DNA of 64,000 bases, from the NCBI GenBank assembly GCA_030533445.1, contig CM060069.1, positions 30,388,837 through 30,452,836 on the forward strand, written 5' to 3'. Shown here piece by piece: positions 27,234 to 38,885 of this stretch. The stretch is from Cyprinodon diabolis (taxonomy: Eukaryota; Chordata; Actinopteri; Cyprinodontiformes; Cyprinodontidae). The position numbers were made by a program, and so were the translations under genes. Under the pieces are notes generated by a model. It ran no database searches. It was not told the origin of the DNA and saw only the letters and a program-made list of their open reading frames with translations. Position 1 is the stretch's first letter, and each line of letters starts with the position of its first letter.

Positions 27234-27480
27234 AAATGCATTGTTCCAGGCTGCACAGAGGAAGGGAAAAAAATTTCACATTCTTCCCAAGGATCCGAAG
27301 ACTCTACAGGCATGGATTATTTTTGTCTATCAGAAGATCCCTGCAAAGTTTGATGCTTGGTTGTTCATTTGCTTTAAGCATTTTACCGAAGACAGTTTTC
27401 AAAATAACAACAGTTCAAAGCAGGATTTGCTAAACTTCTTTTACTGAAACGAGGGGCTGTTACGACAGTAAGGCCATCAC
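27234..27480 (+). pseudogene. THAP zinc-finger domain of a transposon protein, frameshifted
   Basis: Read through frame changes, the region gives KCIVPGCTEEG, then KKFHILPKDPKTLQAWIIF, then ICFKHFTEDSFQ, then an LLLLKRGAVTTVRP-like end. This follows the THAP signature C-x2-4-C ... C-x2-H: Cys codons at 27237 and 27252, Cys at 27371 and His at 27380, with the characteristic HxLPKDP and AW positions. The frame shifts at the run of seven A residues near 27267-27273 and again near 27410-27420. Its position inside a TTAA element indicates the DNA-binding domain of a transposase rather than a host THAP gene. No downstream catalytic region is recognisable. Confidence 0.7.
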
Positions 27481-27741
27481 AACCGCAAGCAGTAAGTATG
27501 ATTCTGTCGCCAAGCTGTTGATAACTTATCCAGATTTGGGTTTCTGTAAAGGAGAACAAGGGCTGGTCCGGGAACCCCGGCGGCCGGGGACGGAGTGACT
27601 GAACTCGACCAGGTGACGGTATGCTTCCCTCCGCCTGCCTTACCATGCTTGGGTAAGGCGCCACCGGTGTCCAGGCTACCATCACCGGGTCGGGTTCAGT
27701 TGATTTTGACATTCCCCACGGACATTTTTTTGGGTATGAAA

Positions 27742-27783
27742 AGTAGGACATGTCCGGGAAAAAGAGGACATCTGGTATCCCTA
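27742..27783. repeat. End fragment of another dispersed repeat (AGGACATGTCC type)
   Basis: The block AGGACATGTCCGGGAAAAAG followed by AGGACATCTGGTATCCCTA resembles the terminal part of a common teleost DNA-transposon repeat. Only this piece is seen, nested in the TTAA element. Confidence 0.35.
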
Positions 27784-29035
27784 CAATAGCAACAATTTGA
27801 TGTTTCAGTGAGTAAGTGCTTGTTGCTATGATGCGTCTCTGCTCAGCAGTTGCTCACTTACCAACCAATCAGCGCACAGCTCATCTAAATATTAATGAGC
27901 ATACCATAAAAGGAAGAAAACCTGTCGTTTCATTCTGGGGCTTTTAACCAGGCTTGCATTAGGGCTCCTAGAACAGCAAATATGCCATTTTCAGCCCAAC
28001 CAATGTTACACACCCTATTCACAGACATTAAGGACCAGCACCAAATACCCTATAGAATCATTCTATGATCCCTTTAAGTAATAGAAGTGAACAGTGGCAA
28101 TGAGTTGTTACAATGGGACTGGTTGTGATAGATCCAAAGATCCAAACTTTATTTAGAAACTCTTGCTTCTTAAATTGCAAGCAGGCATTTTGTTTTCTGA
28201 GAGTGGTCCCCAAATTTAACTGGAGATTAAGTTATGATGTTGATTCTCCTAAGATGGGAAAGTTCATTACATTTCTAAAAGACTGATTAATTTTTAATAT
28301 CTTAATTATGTCTGTTATCAATGTCTGTATTTAAACAAGGCGAGGGCAATGATAATTGTTCCCAGAGTTCCGCCTAACTTACACCAATAATAAGATGACT
28401 GCACTTCTCTATATTAAAGATTTTGCATTTTCATAAAATATAAAAAGAATACTTTACCCATGATAGGAATTCAGGAGGACAGGAAATGGATAAAGTAGTG
28501 CTCCTGTTTGAGCCTTGCAAAACCAAAGAAGGACATAAAGCAAAGTTTGTCACACTCCTCGAAAAAGAAAAAAAGAACTCCGGGAGGACAAAAAACATAT
28601 AGTGAAATAGTGATTTCTGCCAAAAAAACTTAATATCAAGAGGCAAACACAGAAGGTAAGCGAAGATCATCATTCTCCACTCTTCCGACAAACTTCACAG
28701 ATCTCTGTGAGAATCATCTCCCACTAATTCAGTAAGCATACAGTATAAACTGTCCCACAGGCTTTATTGCGTCGTTATCCTTTTGAGGTGCTGCACGGAC
28801 TCATTAAGGGGAGATTTGCTTAATAGCTACACCAGTTGTTTTTTTATTATTCCTTTTAATAACATTTTATAATCTGTCCAAGTCAAATGTGGGAAATTGT
28901 TTTGATTTGTGTATAGCACACAGACAGAAGTGAAAAAAAATCTGCTGAGATTGCCCACCCTGCACAGTCGGAGCCTCTATACGCATTCAGTGTGACATGG
29001 AAAAAAATTGGTCTGAGATTAAAAAGTCTAGTTTG

Positions 29036-29260
29036 TTCAGGTCTTTATTGACTCAAAGGTAATCTCTCACACCAAGAATGCTTGTAGCAACAGTGGAGAG
29101 GAAAATATCCCTTTTAAAAGGAAGAAACCTCTAGCAGAACCAGGCTCTGTGTAAGGGGCCATCTGTCGAGGCCGACTGGGGTTCAAGGAGACAGAAGCAG
29201 ACCTAGAAAAAGAAGCAGAGATACAAAAGGCAACTGTCAACCAGCTCCACTGGCGGCCCT
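29036..29260 (-). mobile_element. LINE/SINE 3'-tail repeat, reverse copy 2
   Basis: On the reverse strand this reads through the same blocks as 21785-22062: GAGGTTTCTTCC with TTAAAAGGG and a TCCACTGTTGCTACAAGCAT stretch. The extreme tail with the CGCTATATA motif is missing. Confidence 0.6.
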
Positions 29261-31636
29261 GTCCAGGAAACACACAGCCAGGCAAATAAACTCTGAAACC
29301 AGCTCCCATTTTAGAGGATAAAAGCGAGCATATGCAGTTAGTCACAGTCAGAGAAACAGGACTACACTGAAAAACAGACCAAGCTCCAACATCTATCAAC
29401 AAAGGTGTTGATGGCAGAAACGCAGCTAATATTTCTCTCCAGAATGGTGTCACAGACAAGCAGGAACGGACCAGATGAAGCTACTATAGATTTAATTATA
29501 AAGTGCAAGATTGAAAAAGCAATTGTAAGAAACTTGTTAAGCCCAGTTTATATCCATCTGTATCGAAATCAGTTTATTCTTAACTCAAATCAAATCAGTG
29601 TGATTGATTTTCATACAGACCAATCAATCACATTGAGATTAAATTACAAACTGTTGCATTCAATCCAAAAATTGTGTTGAAAATTTGTACCAACTAATAA
29701 AAAAAGGTTTTCTAAGGAAGCCCAAATAACTGCTCTGACTGTGACCAATACCCTCACCCTGAGCAGGCATGGGTTAACAGTGGGAAGTAACTCCTTCCAT
29801 TTATCAAGATGAAACCGGAAACATTGTCTGTTTTAGTTTAAAGTAGGACTAAGTAATTTTCAAGTCTGGCTTCCCCTACAGGACCTTAAAACGAGTAGCT
29901 TTTTTGTTGGCCCCTCCATGTCTTTATTCTTCAAAATCCCAAAGTGTTCTATGACTACCTGTGAGTGGCACAGCATGCGGCAGGTGGCTATTGCTGCCAG
30001 TGGGCTCACACTAGGCCGCCATGAAGCTGTTCAAGAATGACAGCCACATCACTACCAATGGGTCAGGGCATTGTAAGTTGTTGGGGGTTTTTTTGTTGTT
30101 TTTTTTACCAGAGATAGAAGTTGGAGTTGCGGACCTACAATCATATTGTAAACAGTTAGATTAGCATCATAGGGACTTATATGGGACATATTAAGGTAGA
30201 AATTCTGCTTTAAACAATCATCTGAGCTGAACTAATGGGGGCTGATGGTTCAAGGAAGACACAAAAAAAAAGGCAAGCACTGAGCAACTGTAGACCAACT
30301 CTCCTCATTTATGAACTGGAATGAGCTGTCATCTCCATATGTCCAGACATATTGCTTCACCTGCATATGTCTTTGATGTTTGAGAGTTTTATTTTCACAA
30401 TTTCTTTCCACGTTCTTTGACAGCTTCCCCCTAAATTTCAATTTTTTCCATAATAAAATTCTCTTAAATCATGAGAATGCATCACATTTCACACGGAAAC
30501 TCTGGTAATCATATCCCAGTGTTAATCACTTTTATCCATAATAAGGAAAAGCTTTGTTTCCCTGATGCACTTTAAAACCTCAGGCTGAGCAATGGTGGGT
30601 ATATTTATGTTTTCTAACCCAGCTGGTGTCTGTGGTGAGGCCAGCACCTTTTCCCTGATCTCCCCTCTTTGTTTTGGGCTATCGGGGCCGTAAACCATAT
30701 GCTGCAGGACAGCAGCTCAATCTGCTCGAATCAGACCTCCCACCAGGCTGCAGCAGTGGCAAGAAAAGGAGGCGGTGCAGAAGTGTAGCCTGGTTTTGAA
30801 GTGATGGCAGTGGCCAACAACAGCTGTGCAGATGGAGGATTGTTTCATGGGAACAATGTAGTAAGAAAGAAAAAAAAATAGAGCACATGTTAGCTTTAAC
30901 ACATTACAGCAATTAATGGACTTACCTCTCAACTAATACACTTTTATATATTTTAAGACCCATTAAGATTATATTGATTTTTTTCCAACATAAATAATTG
31001 ATGGACTCTGTCTGATTATGCATGATCTACCAAATGGGCTTCAATATTGGGAAAAGTAAGGGAACTAGATTGATTATGTGCAATCTAGCCAACTTTTTTG
31101 ATGTTCAAGGATACTTTGCTCATTCCCTGTGATTTAGCCCTTTAAAAGGATATTTTTCATTTGCAGCAAACCATCAATAAAGAAAAGAGAGTCATATTTG
31201 AAATGTTCAACCTTCTATGAAGGACACTCATGATGCATTTTGCGGATATAATAAGATGAAGAAGTCTCTCTGTAGTGTTGTTTTGAAAACCAACTTACAC
31301 AAATTTAAAATCCTAAATAACATTTTTTCCTACAAAAAATATTAAAAACTGCAACAACTGTTAAATACATATTTCAAATTTGAATGAGTTCAGATAAAAT
31401 GAAAATGCTTAAAACCTTATTTCGCTAGACTGGGATCCCAAAAACACTCCCCTTTACCATATATGGGAAGCGTTTTGGTCTCTGGATTGCCTCAACCTTC
31501 TCAGATGCTGAATGTTTCTGATACTTTTTAGGTGTTATACACACAGAGCCATTTGCATGAAAAAGTCTTAGCTAGGAGCAACTAGTTCAACAGGAATATG
31601 GAGTCATAGGTTGTTATGGTTGGTATTGAGCCTGTT

Positions 31637-32852
31637 TGTCAGGTCTCAGAACATTGGATCCAGGATTCAGGCAGACAGATTGAAGTGATTTATAAAAAAA
31701 CATTTATTAACTGCTCAGGGATCTGTGGCTCGTCTACTAGGACAGAATGACTGGAATCTCTGTAGAGGTAGAAACACAGGTTAGTGAATATGTAACTGAG
31801 TGGAACGATAGCGAGAATGTGAGTAACTAACCTAAGTTCAGTCCGAGTCCAAAGGAAGGAGTGGTATCCAGCTGGATGATTTACCACAACATGTGGTGAA
31901 AGCAGCCCAGACAGTTCCAGGAGTAGAAGCCAGAGGTTCTCCAGAGCAGACCGATAAGCAGAAGCCAGCAGAAGAGGAGGAGGAGTTGTTTCCGGAAGGA
32001 GAATCCAAAGCCACTGTTGATGAGGAAGCAGAGGTCCAGGCCAGAAGATCAGAGATCTGAGGAGGTATTGAAGGGAAATCCAAGCTGTGGTCGGGAGACA
32101 GATCCAAGGTTTTTAGCAGACAGAATCCAAAGGAAGCCCGTAGACAGGTCAGGCAAACAGATCAGAAAAGGGGTAGGCAAAACTCAAAAGTCAAGGAGTA
32201 GAAACTAGTATTGCACCGATATCATTACCAGTATCGGGCAAGGCCCCGATTCAACATGAAATTAGTGGTATCGGTATCAGCGAGTACCAACAAATAGGGC
32301 ACTGATAGCATTTTTAGACCCAAAAGTTTATTCAACTATTGTCACCCATTCCAGGTAGGCAATTAAAAGTTCTACTGGATTCACTTTGTATTAGTCTTTT
32401 TCCTGTGTCACAAAGGTAGGCAGCAGCTTGACAAAGCCATGATGGCAATTATTTTACATCCAGGTTGTATGCAGTTCTTCATATATACACACACACATCA
32501 ATTTCAAACAGATGGTATCAGTATGGTATCGGCCATACTGCACAGCCAGGTATGTGGTATCAGTTTTGGAGCCAAAAAATTGCATTGGTGCAACTCTAGT
32601 AGAGACTAGTCAGGATCTTGCAAACAGAATAACACACTGGGTACGCTAGAGAACTCTCAAGTACGGTTCGAATAATCTAGCACTGATGGCTGGGACCAAG
32701 CATTTTAAATAGGAACAGGAAAGGGTGGATCTGATGAGTGATAATGAAAACTGGGTGAAGCTAGGCAGGTGTATAAAGTAAACCAATAATCCAGTCATCA
32801 GTGCCAAGATCATCAAAAAAAATACTCTTTGTCTTACCTACAGATACAAACA
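31637..32852 (-). mobile_element. Solo-LTR-like element interrupted by a hAT MITE
   Basis: The outer ends are TGTCAGGTCT and ACAAACA, i.e. TG...CA, with a candidate 5-bp duplication CTGTT at 31632-31636 and 32853-32857. On the reverse strand an AATAAA signal lies at 31703-31708, about 66 bases before the end, as in a retroelement LTR. A 393-bp hAT element (32206-32598) sits inside; without it the length is about 815 bp. The right boundary is the weaker one, because a 5-bp match can occur by chance. No internal retroelement genes are present. Confidence 0.45.
32206..32598. mobile_element. hAT-type MITE, 393 bp, nested
   Basis: The left end reads TAGTATTGCACCGATAT and the right end, reversed, TAGAGTTGCACCAATGC. 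The flanks GTAGAAAC (32198-32205) and GTAGAGAC (32599-32606) are an 8-bp duplication with one mismatch. The interior carries several GGTATCGGTATC-type repeats and no coding region. Confidence 0.8.
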
Positions 32853-33481
32853 CTGTTCTTTGTACTAAGAGGTTTTATCAGAGGCTAGTATATGAGCAAA
32901 CAAAATGTTTCAGAGAAACACTTTCTTTTTTTTAATGCAAAGTAATCTTGCTAGCGCTTTGTTCCCCTGCCTAGGTATGCCGTTAATTTCATCCCATCTT
33001 AGTCTGTTAGCTGACTGTTGTTGATTTTCCAGCTCGTCCTTGATAGCAAGATTAACAATCTTACACAACTCATCAAAGGTTCATTGTAGTGTACACAGAA
33101 AGGAATGAACAGAAAACCTTCAAAGAGAACCAGATGCAACTGGAAACTCTATCTGCTAACCTAGAATTGTGTCTAACATTTTATGCACTCTAATAATAAT
33201 GTCATTTTTGTTTTGTTTTTTGTAGAGCACACATGCAATAGGTTCATTTAGGACTCCACCATGAAAATCATAAATATCACTAACATTTAACACAAAACAA
33301 GAATATAGCATAGATGTCGCTGAACAACAGCTTTTTATTTTGTTATTGTCCTATCTTACAAGAAGTATCTCAAATCAAAAACAAATGGGACACAACATAC
33401 CAACTGGAATTTGCCATCAAAAGTGATGACCTGTAAATGTATCAAGTAAGGACTTCCGGATCTGATATTGATATCAGAAAT

Positions 33482-33644
33482 TTTGTAAAAGTTCAAAAAC
33501 TATCCACTGGACTTGGTTTCCAAGTCCAAGCTAGCTTCCTGGAGAGGTGGCGAAATGTCTTCAAATCTTGGAAACCAAGTCCAGTGGATAGTTTTTGAAC
33601 TTTTACGAAATGACTATGACCTGAATGACTGAAAATCTTCATCA
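33482..33644 (+). mobile_element. Fold-back element with 12-bp target duplication, copy 2
   Basis: A perfect 40-bp inverted repeat (33485-33524 and 33567-33606) surrounds a short loop with AGCTTCCTGGAGAGGTGGCG, related to the core of copy 1 at 7500-7776. After the second arm comes the same type of tail, ending AAAATCTTCATCA. Identical 12-mers GATATCAGAAAT flank the unit (33470-33481 and 33645-33656). Confidence 0.72.
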
Positions 33645-36200
33645 GATATCAGAAATCAATCCACATTGTTTCGTATTGTAGATACTCAGAAATGCAGCAC
33701 CATATATTAAAGGAAAAAGGTGTATCCAGTAGTGACAAAAGCTCAACAGCGAATATGTCATTTTATTATATCTGGGGCATAGATCTGTCTGCCTAACCAA
33801 CCTGTAGCTGAGTTAACTTTCTACTGTAAAATATCCATATAAATCCTTGTTATTAGTAAATCCCTATTCCAGCCACTAGATTATGGCAAAGTAATTTAAT
33901 AATAACCTTTGGTATGGATTGAATTTTCATCCGAATGTTCACACCTTTGGATATCTGGTGGTTAAAGGCAAATTAGGGACAAAACTAAAGACCCTTTGAA
34001 ATGTTTTTTTTTTTTTATAGTCATAGAATTTTGTGTTTTGTAGACATTTAAGATCCACTGTAGATCACTTGCCCTTTACATCATGATATCCGAAAGTCAT
34101 TTGTGTTTTGCTTTTTAGCCATTTTCTACATTATTTTTAATTTAACCCTGTGTGCCTATGATTTCAATAGATTCCTTTGGTGAAAACAACCAGTGTAGAA
34201 GCTCTAAAAAATTGTCAGAATTATATCCTATGGCCAAAATTAAACTTCATATTATACAAAGATGTATAGTAGTGCAATCTTGGCTTGCTTTGTTTAGCTG
34301 TTGAATTTTCTCTATCCCACCAATGCGAAGCTGCCAGCCTGATGTTCTGAACCTCAGGGAAAAAAGTTAATTAAACAGCTTCTAATTTCTTCATGTCACA
34401 CTCTGCCAGTCTCACCTCGCCGCTATCTCACATCCTCCTCTAACGTCATCAGTTTCTCTCTGAGACATTACTTAGCTGTTGCATACCCCTACATGCGCAT
34501 TTCCAATCTTCTTGTAAGACGTTACAAAAGCACATTACAGCAGCCAGAAGGGACCTATATTGTTGGCCTGTAGAACTTTTTCCAAGGTTTGAAAATCCCT
34601 TGAAAAGACGTAACCTAGTCAGGTCAGGCTGAAGGTAAAAAGTCAGAGTTGGTGCTTCAGCAAATTGTATAGCTGTGTAATCATCTTTAGGAAAAAAAGG
34701 AGCTTATCATACAAATCCGTAGATGAATAATTGCCATGGCTAATTCCCTTCCCCCATTTCCTATTGTATTGTTCTCAGTGGGAGCCTAAATCCAGGTCCA
34801 CTAAGTCAGTTTTCCTAGTGCACAAGATGATGCTGAATCCTGGAAATTAAGCACCGCATTTAGAACAGTTCACCCCCACTGTGCATACTGATAGCTCCCA
34901 AATCCACTAAAAGTTGCACGAGGTGGTGGTCTCGCCAAGATCAAAAAAAGTAGAGGTCTGAAAGCATTGTCTTGTTTTTGACAGGAAGCAGATTGCTTTT
35001 ATTAATTATCACTTAGAGAGCAATCTGCTTCTGCAAAATGATTAGCCCGACTAAAACAAAAGCATCATTAGGCAGGTGAAGTTTTCCATGTCAAAGCATT
35101 GTTTTTTTTCCTGTTTATATTGATGGGATAGAAACACATGTGAGGTTTGTACTGTTTATGTGCAGAAGAGTGAAAGGGAATTGTTTAAGAAACTGCTCCT
35201 TTTGAACATGAGCACAAAAGTTTGCTACAAAAAGCACATCTGTGTGTCTTGTAAATATGTGCATGTGGATTCCGGTTTAGATCACAGCCTGGCCTGTATT
35301 TACTTTAAATTTCAAAGCATCTAATGGTTGTTTATACACACATAAATGCATGGTAAAAGCTGAGATCAAGGAAAAGAAATTTATCACAACGAAAATCAAG
35401 TTCCTGCTAAGCCTGGAAGTACTTATGGTTCCTGAGAGGCTGTTTCCGCCATTGTTCCTTTCTCATATACTTCTGTACAAAAATCCATTATTTAGCAGCA
35501 ATCCAAACTGATCAGTATCATAATAAATTAAAAGATTTGCTTTTTTCTTTTTTGACAACTTGATTGTTGTTTTGCAAAGCTAAAAACATTACTTCACAAT
35601 TAAAATTTGATCATTAGAAAAAGTGTTTGCAAACTTGCATAGTTTAAAATTTGCTTTATTGGATTAAGACGATTATTTACAATTGATTTCACGGGTATAA
35701 CGTATAGCAGAAGGCTGTGTTCATACCCTCTCATTTCACTTTCAACCAACTCAGCATTTACTATACACATTGCATTATTGTGCAAAAACTCAGTTGACTA
35801 TTCAGAGTAACATCAATACAGTATGTCTCAAGAGAAACTGCCTTTGTAAACAGCCAAACAACTGAGGACTAATGAAGAGGAGTTTGAAAGTCCAAATTAC
35901 ATTTTCTATAGATCTGCAGTGGATCCCAGAGTACATTACACTATTAGAGTGCAATTACATAATTTAACTACAGTTTTCTGAATGATTTAAAGGTGCATTT
36001 TAACATTTAAAAGAAAAATACTATCCTAAACAATTTAGAACAATAATAACTAAACAGATTTCATTTTTTAATTTTTTCCAAAAAGCTGCAATTATTTGAC
36101 AGCTAAAGAAATGTAGACACCCATAGACTTGCTCTTTATTAAACCAACTTTTAATCAATTTTCAGCACTCCTTCTTTTTGACATAGACCCCTGCCATTAA

Positions 36201-37122
36201 AGGAATAGTACACCCAAAACATGATTAGCCTTCATTTTCTACTCACCCCCATGCTGAACAACACTCTGGAGTACTTTTTTGATATCTCAAATGCATCTGG
36301 AGATCTGGGAGGCTTCTTACTGTCTGCTGACATTCAAATAATGGAGGTCTGTGGTGCCCGAGGCAGAAAGGTCCATAAAAGTCCACAAAAAACGTGTCAA
36401 TATTCCTCCATACTGCTCGTCCAATGTATTCCAAGTGTCCTGAGTGGATAGGGTCCATAATTTACTCGAAATGAAGTCATTTAGAATGTTTTTAGAGCAT
36501 AAACAGTAGTGTATAAGATTTCCTAAAAGCGCGCGCCTGTGAGTTCACGAGCCTACGGAAACCGCGGCAAACCAAACCAGATGAAAGTGCGCATTCAGCT
36601 CGGCAAAGAACTCATGCTCTTCCTCAACACTGAAGTCCTCAGACATTTTTCTTTCGTTGTTTCTTTCTTTGCACAGGTAAACAGCAAATTTCTTCTTCTA
36701 CGCTTGCTTTATCAAGAGCAGACGCTGAATGCGCACTTTCATCTGGCTTGGTCTGCCGCAGTTTCCGTAGGCTCGTGAACTCGCAGGCGCGCGCTTTTAG
36801 GAAATCCTATATACTACTGTTTATGCTCTAAAAACATTCTAAATGACTTTTTTTCGAGTAAATTATGGACGCTACCAACTCAGGACACTTGGAATACTTT
36901 GGACAAGCAGTATGGAGGAATATTGACACGTTTTTTGTGGACTTTTATGGACCTTTCTGCCTCGGGCACCATAGACCTCCATTATTTGAATGTCAGCAGA
37001 CAGCAAGAAGCCTCCCAGATCTCCAGATGCATTTGAGATATCAAAACAGTACTCCAGAGTGTTGTTCAGCATGGGGGTGAGTAGAAAATGAAGGCTAATC
37101 ATGTTTTGGGTGTACTATTCCT
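36201..37122. mobile_element. 922-bp palindromic TTAA-flanked transposon, copy A
   Basis: TTAA lies on both sides (36197-36200, 37123-37126). The element consists of two inverted arms of 399 bp each (36201-36599 and 36724-37122) around a 124-bp unique spacer. The ends read AGGAATAGTACACCCAAAAC on both strands. Open frames of 71 codons occur in each arm but are arm sequence read in two directions, not genes. TTAA duplications suggest a Kolobok- or piggyBac-type mobiliser; the element is non-autonomous. Copy B at 37964-38885 has the same length and orientation. Confidence 0.85.
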
Positions 37123-37228
37123 TTAAGCATTGAGAATCTGCTGACTTGTTCAAAACATCATATTTTCTAATGGATATGTCCAGATATTTTTGTTTTCTTC
37201 AGCTGAAGCCATAGTTAGGGGTCAAGTC

Positions 37229-37856
37229 TGTCATGATTTCATCAAGTGCTCTGACCCACATGCAGTAAACCAACACAGAGAGACCAGGGAAAAGTTTAAC
37301 AGGTTTATTGAGATGGATGTGATGAGCCAGTGAAGCTCTGAACACTGTTCAACCGGAAGTTTCCAGAAAAAGGTTGTCTCTTATTGACTCCAGTCGGTGT
37401 GGGATGTTCCAGTGTTTGTCTTTTTCGATGGAGGGCGGACAGGGTTTACCCAGAATGCGGTTGTTTGTTGGAGAACGGAGAGGGTCACTGCCACTTAGAT
37501 TTCCTGCCGTACTTGAACGGGTTGTTGTGGAGATGGATCCCCCGCTCAGAGAGAAGCCCCAAACGATTCTTGGGGAAAAGGGTTGACCAGAACCACAAAC
37601 TTGAATCCTCAGCTCAGCTTGATTCTCAGAAGATCCTTCCAGGGGAGAGAAGGTCCGAAACATCCAGTTTGCAGGATCACTTCCCCAAACTGGCAAACAC
37701 TCTGGCGACGTGGTAGTGGCAGTCAGCAGCTTAAGAGCACTCCGTTAATGAGGTAACCTTCCGCAGTTGTGTGAGGAGGCGAACCAGAACCAGGCGCCAC
37801 CTGGTGGAGGAAGGAGGACAAACAAAAAACAAACCACACAGACTGGAATCCTAACA
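37229..37856 (-). mobile_element. Solo-LTR-like element, 628 bp, 5-bp target duplication
   Basis: The ends are TGTCATGATT and AATCCTAACA, i.e. TG...CA with a short imperfect inverted repeat. AAGTC flanks both sides (37224-37228 and 37857-37861). On the reverse strand an AATAAA signal lies at 37304-37309, about 75 bases before the end. These features match a solo LTR left by recombination of an LTR retrotransposon. No internal genes or second LTR are present. It lies between the two 922-bp palindromes. Confidence 0.68.
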
Positions 37857-37963
37857 AAGTCATACATTATTAATAGAATCTTACCATTTAAAGGTATCAG
37901 TCCTGAGTCTTTATTGGAGTTACTTTTCTTGAGTACAGAACAGACATAAATACAAATAGTTAA

Positions 37964-38885
37964 AGGAATAGTACACCCAAAACATGATTAGCCTTCATTT
38001 TCTACTCACCCCCATGCTGCACAACACTCTGGAGTACTTTTTTGATATCTCAAATGCATCTGGAGATCTGGGAGGCTTCTTGCTGTCTGCTGACATTCAA
38101 ATAATGGAGGTCCATGGCGCCCGAGGCAGAAAGGTCCATAAAAGTCCACAAAAAACGTGTCAATATTCCTCCATACTGCTCGTCCAATGTATTCCAAGTG
38201 TCCTGAGTGGGTAGCTTCCATAATTTACTCAAAACAAAGTCATTTAGAATGTTTTTAGAGCATAAACAGTAGTGTATAGGATTTCCTAAAAGCGCGCGCC
38301 TGTGAGTTCACGAGCCTACGGAAACCGCGGCAGACCAAACCAGATGAAAGTGCGCATTCAGCTCGGTAAAGAACTCATGCTCATCCTCAACACTGAAGTC
38401 CTCAGACATTTTTCTTTCGTTGTTTCTTTCTTTGCACAGGTAAACAGCACATTTCTTCTTCTACGCTTCCATTATCAAGAGCAGACGCTGAATGCGCACT
38501 TTCATCTGGTTTGGTCTGCCGCGGTTTCCGTAGGCTCGTGAAATCGCAGGCGTGCGCTTTTAGGAAATCCTATACACTACTGTTTATGCTCTAAAAACAT
38601 TCTAAATGACTTTGTTTCGAGTAAATTATGGAAGCTACCCACTCAGGACACTTGGAATACATTGGACGAGCAGTATGGAGGAATATTGACACGTTTTTTG
38701 TGGACTTTTATGGACCTTTCTGCCTCGGGCGCCATAGACCTCCATTTTTTGAATGTCAGCAGACAGCAAGAAGCCTCCCAGATCTCCAGATGCATTTGAG
38801 ATATCAAAAAAGTACTCCAGAGTGTTGTTCAGCATTGGGGTGAGTAGAAAATGAAGGCTAATCATGTTTTGGGTGTACTATTCCT
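37964..38885. mobile_element. 922-bp palindromic TTAA-flanked transposon, copy B
   Basis: TTAA occurs at 37960-37963 and 38886-38889. Arms are 37964-38362 and 38487-38885 (399 bp each), spacer 124 bp, all offset from copy A by exactly 1763 bases. Scattered single-base differences from copy A are visible and no indels are needed. The flanking unique sequence differs from that of copy A, which favours two separate insertions over a duplication of the region. Confidence 0.85.

Larger units (their letters stand above)
26988..28073 (+). mobile_element. TTAA-flanked DNA transposon remnant with THAP domain (Kolobok-like)
   Basis: The element is bounded by TTAA on both sides (26984-26987 and 28074-28077). 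Its ends are inverted repeats: AGAGATCATAGAATG at the left and, reversed, AGGGATCATAGAATG at the right. Inside, at 27234-27480, is a broken THAP zinc-finger coding region. TTAA duplications together with a THAP-type DNA-binding domain fit the Kolobok superfamily; piggyBac also uses TTAA but has other termini. At about 1.1 kb with frameshifts and no catalytic core seen, this is a defective copy. The 27560-27785 part is GC-rich and may be a nested fragment. Confidence 0.7.

Noticed and set aside
29067..29459. 130-codon reverse frame
   Set aside because: It falls within the reversed LINE/SINE tail repeat and its neighbour.
37349..37716. 110- and 115-codon frames on both strands
   Set aside because: They lie inside the solo-LTR-like element; overlapping frames on both strands argue against coding.
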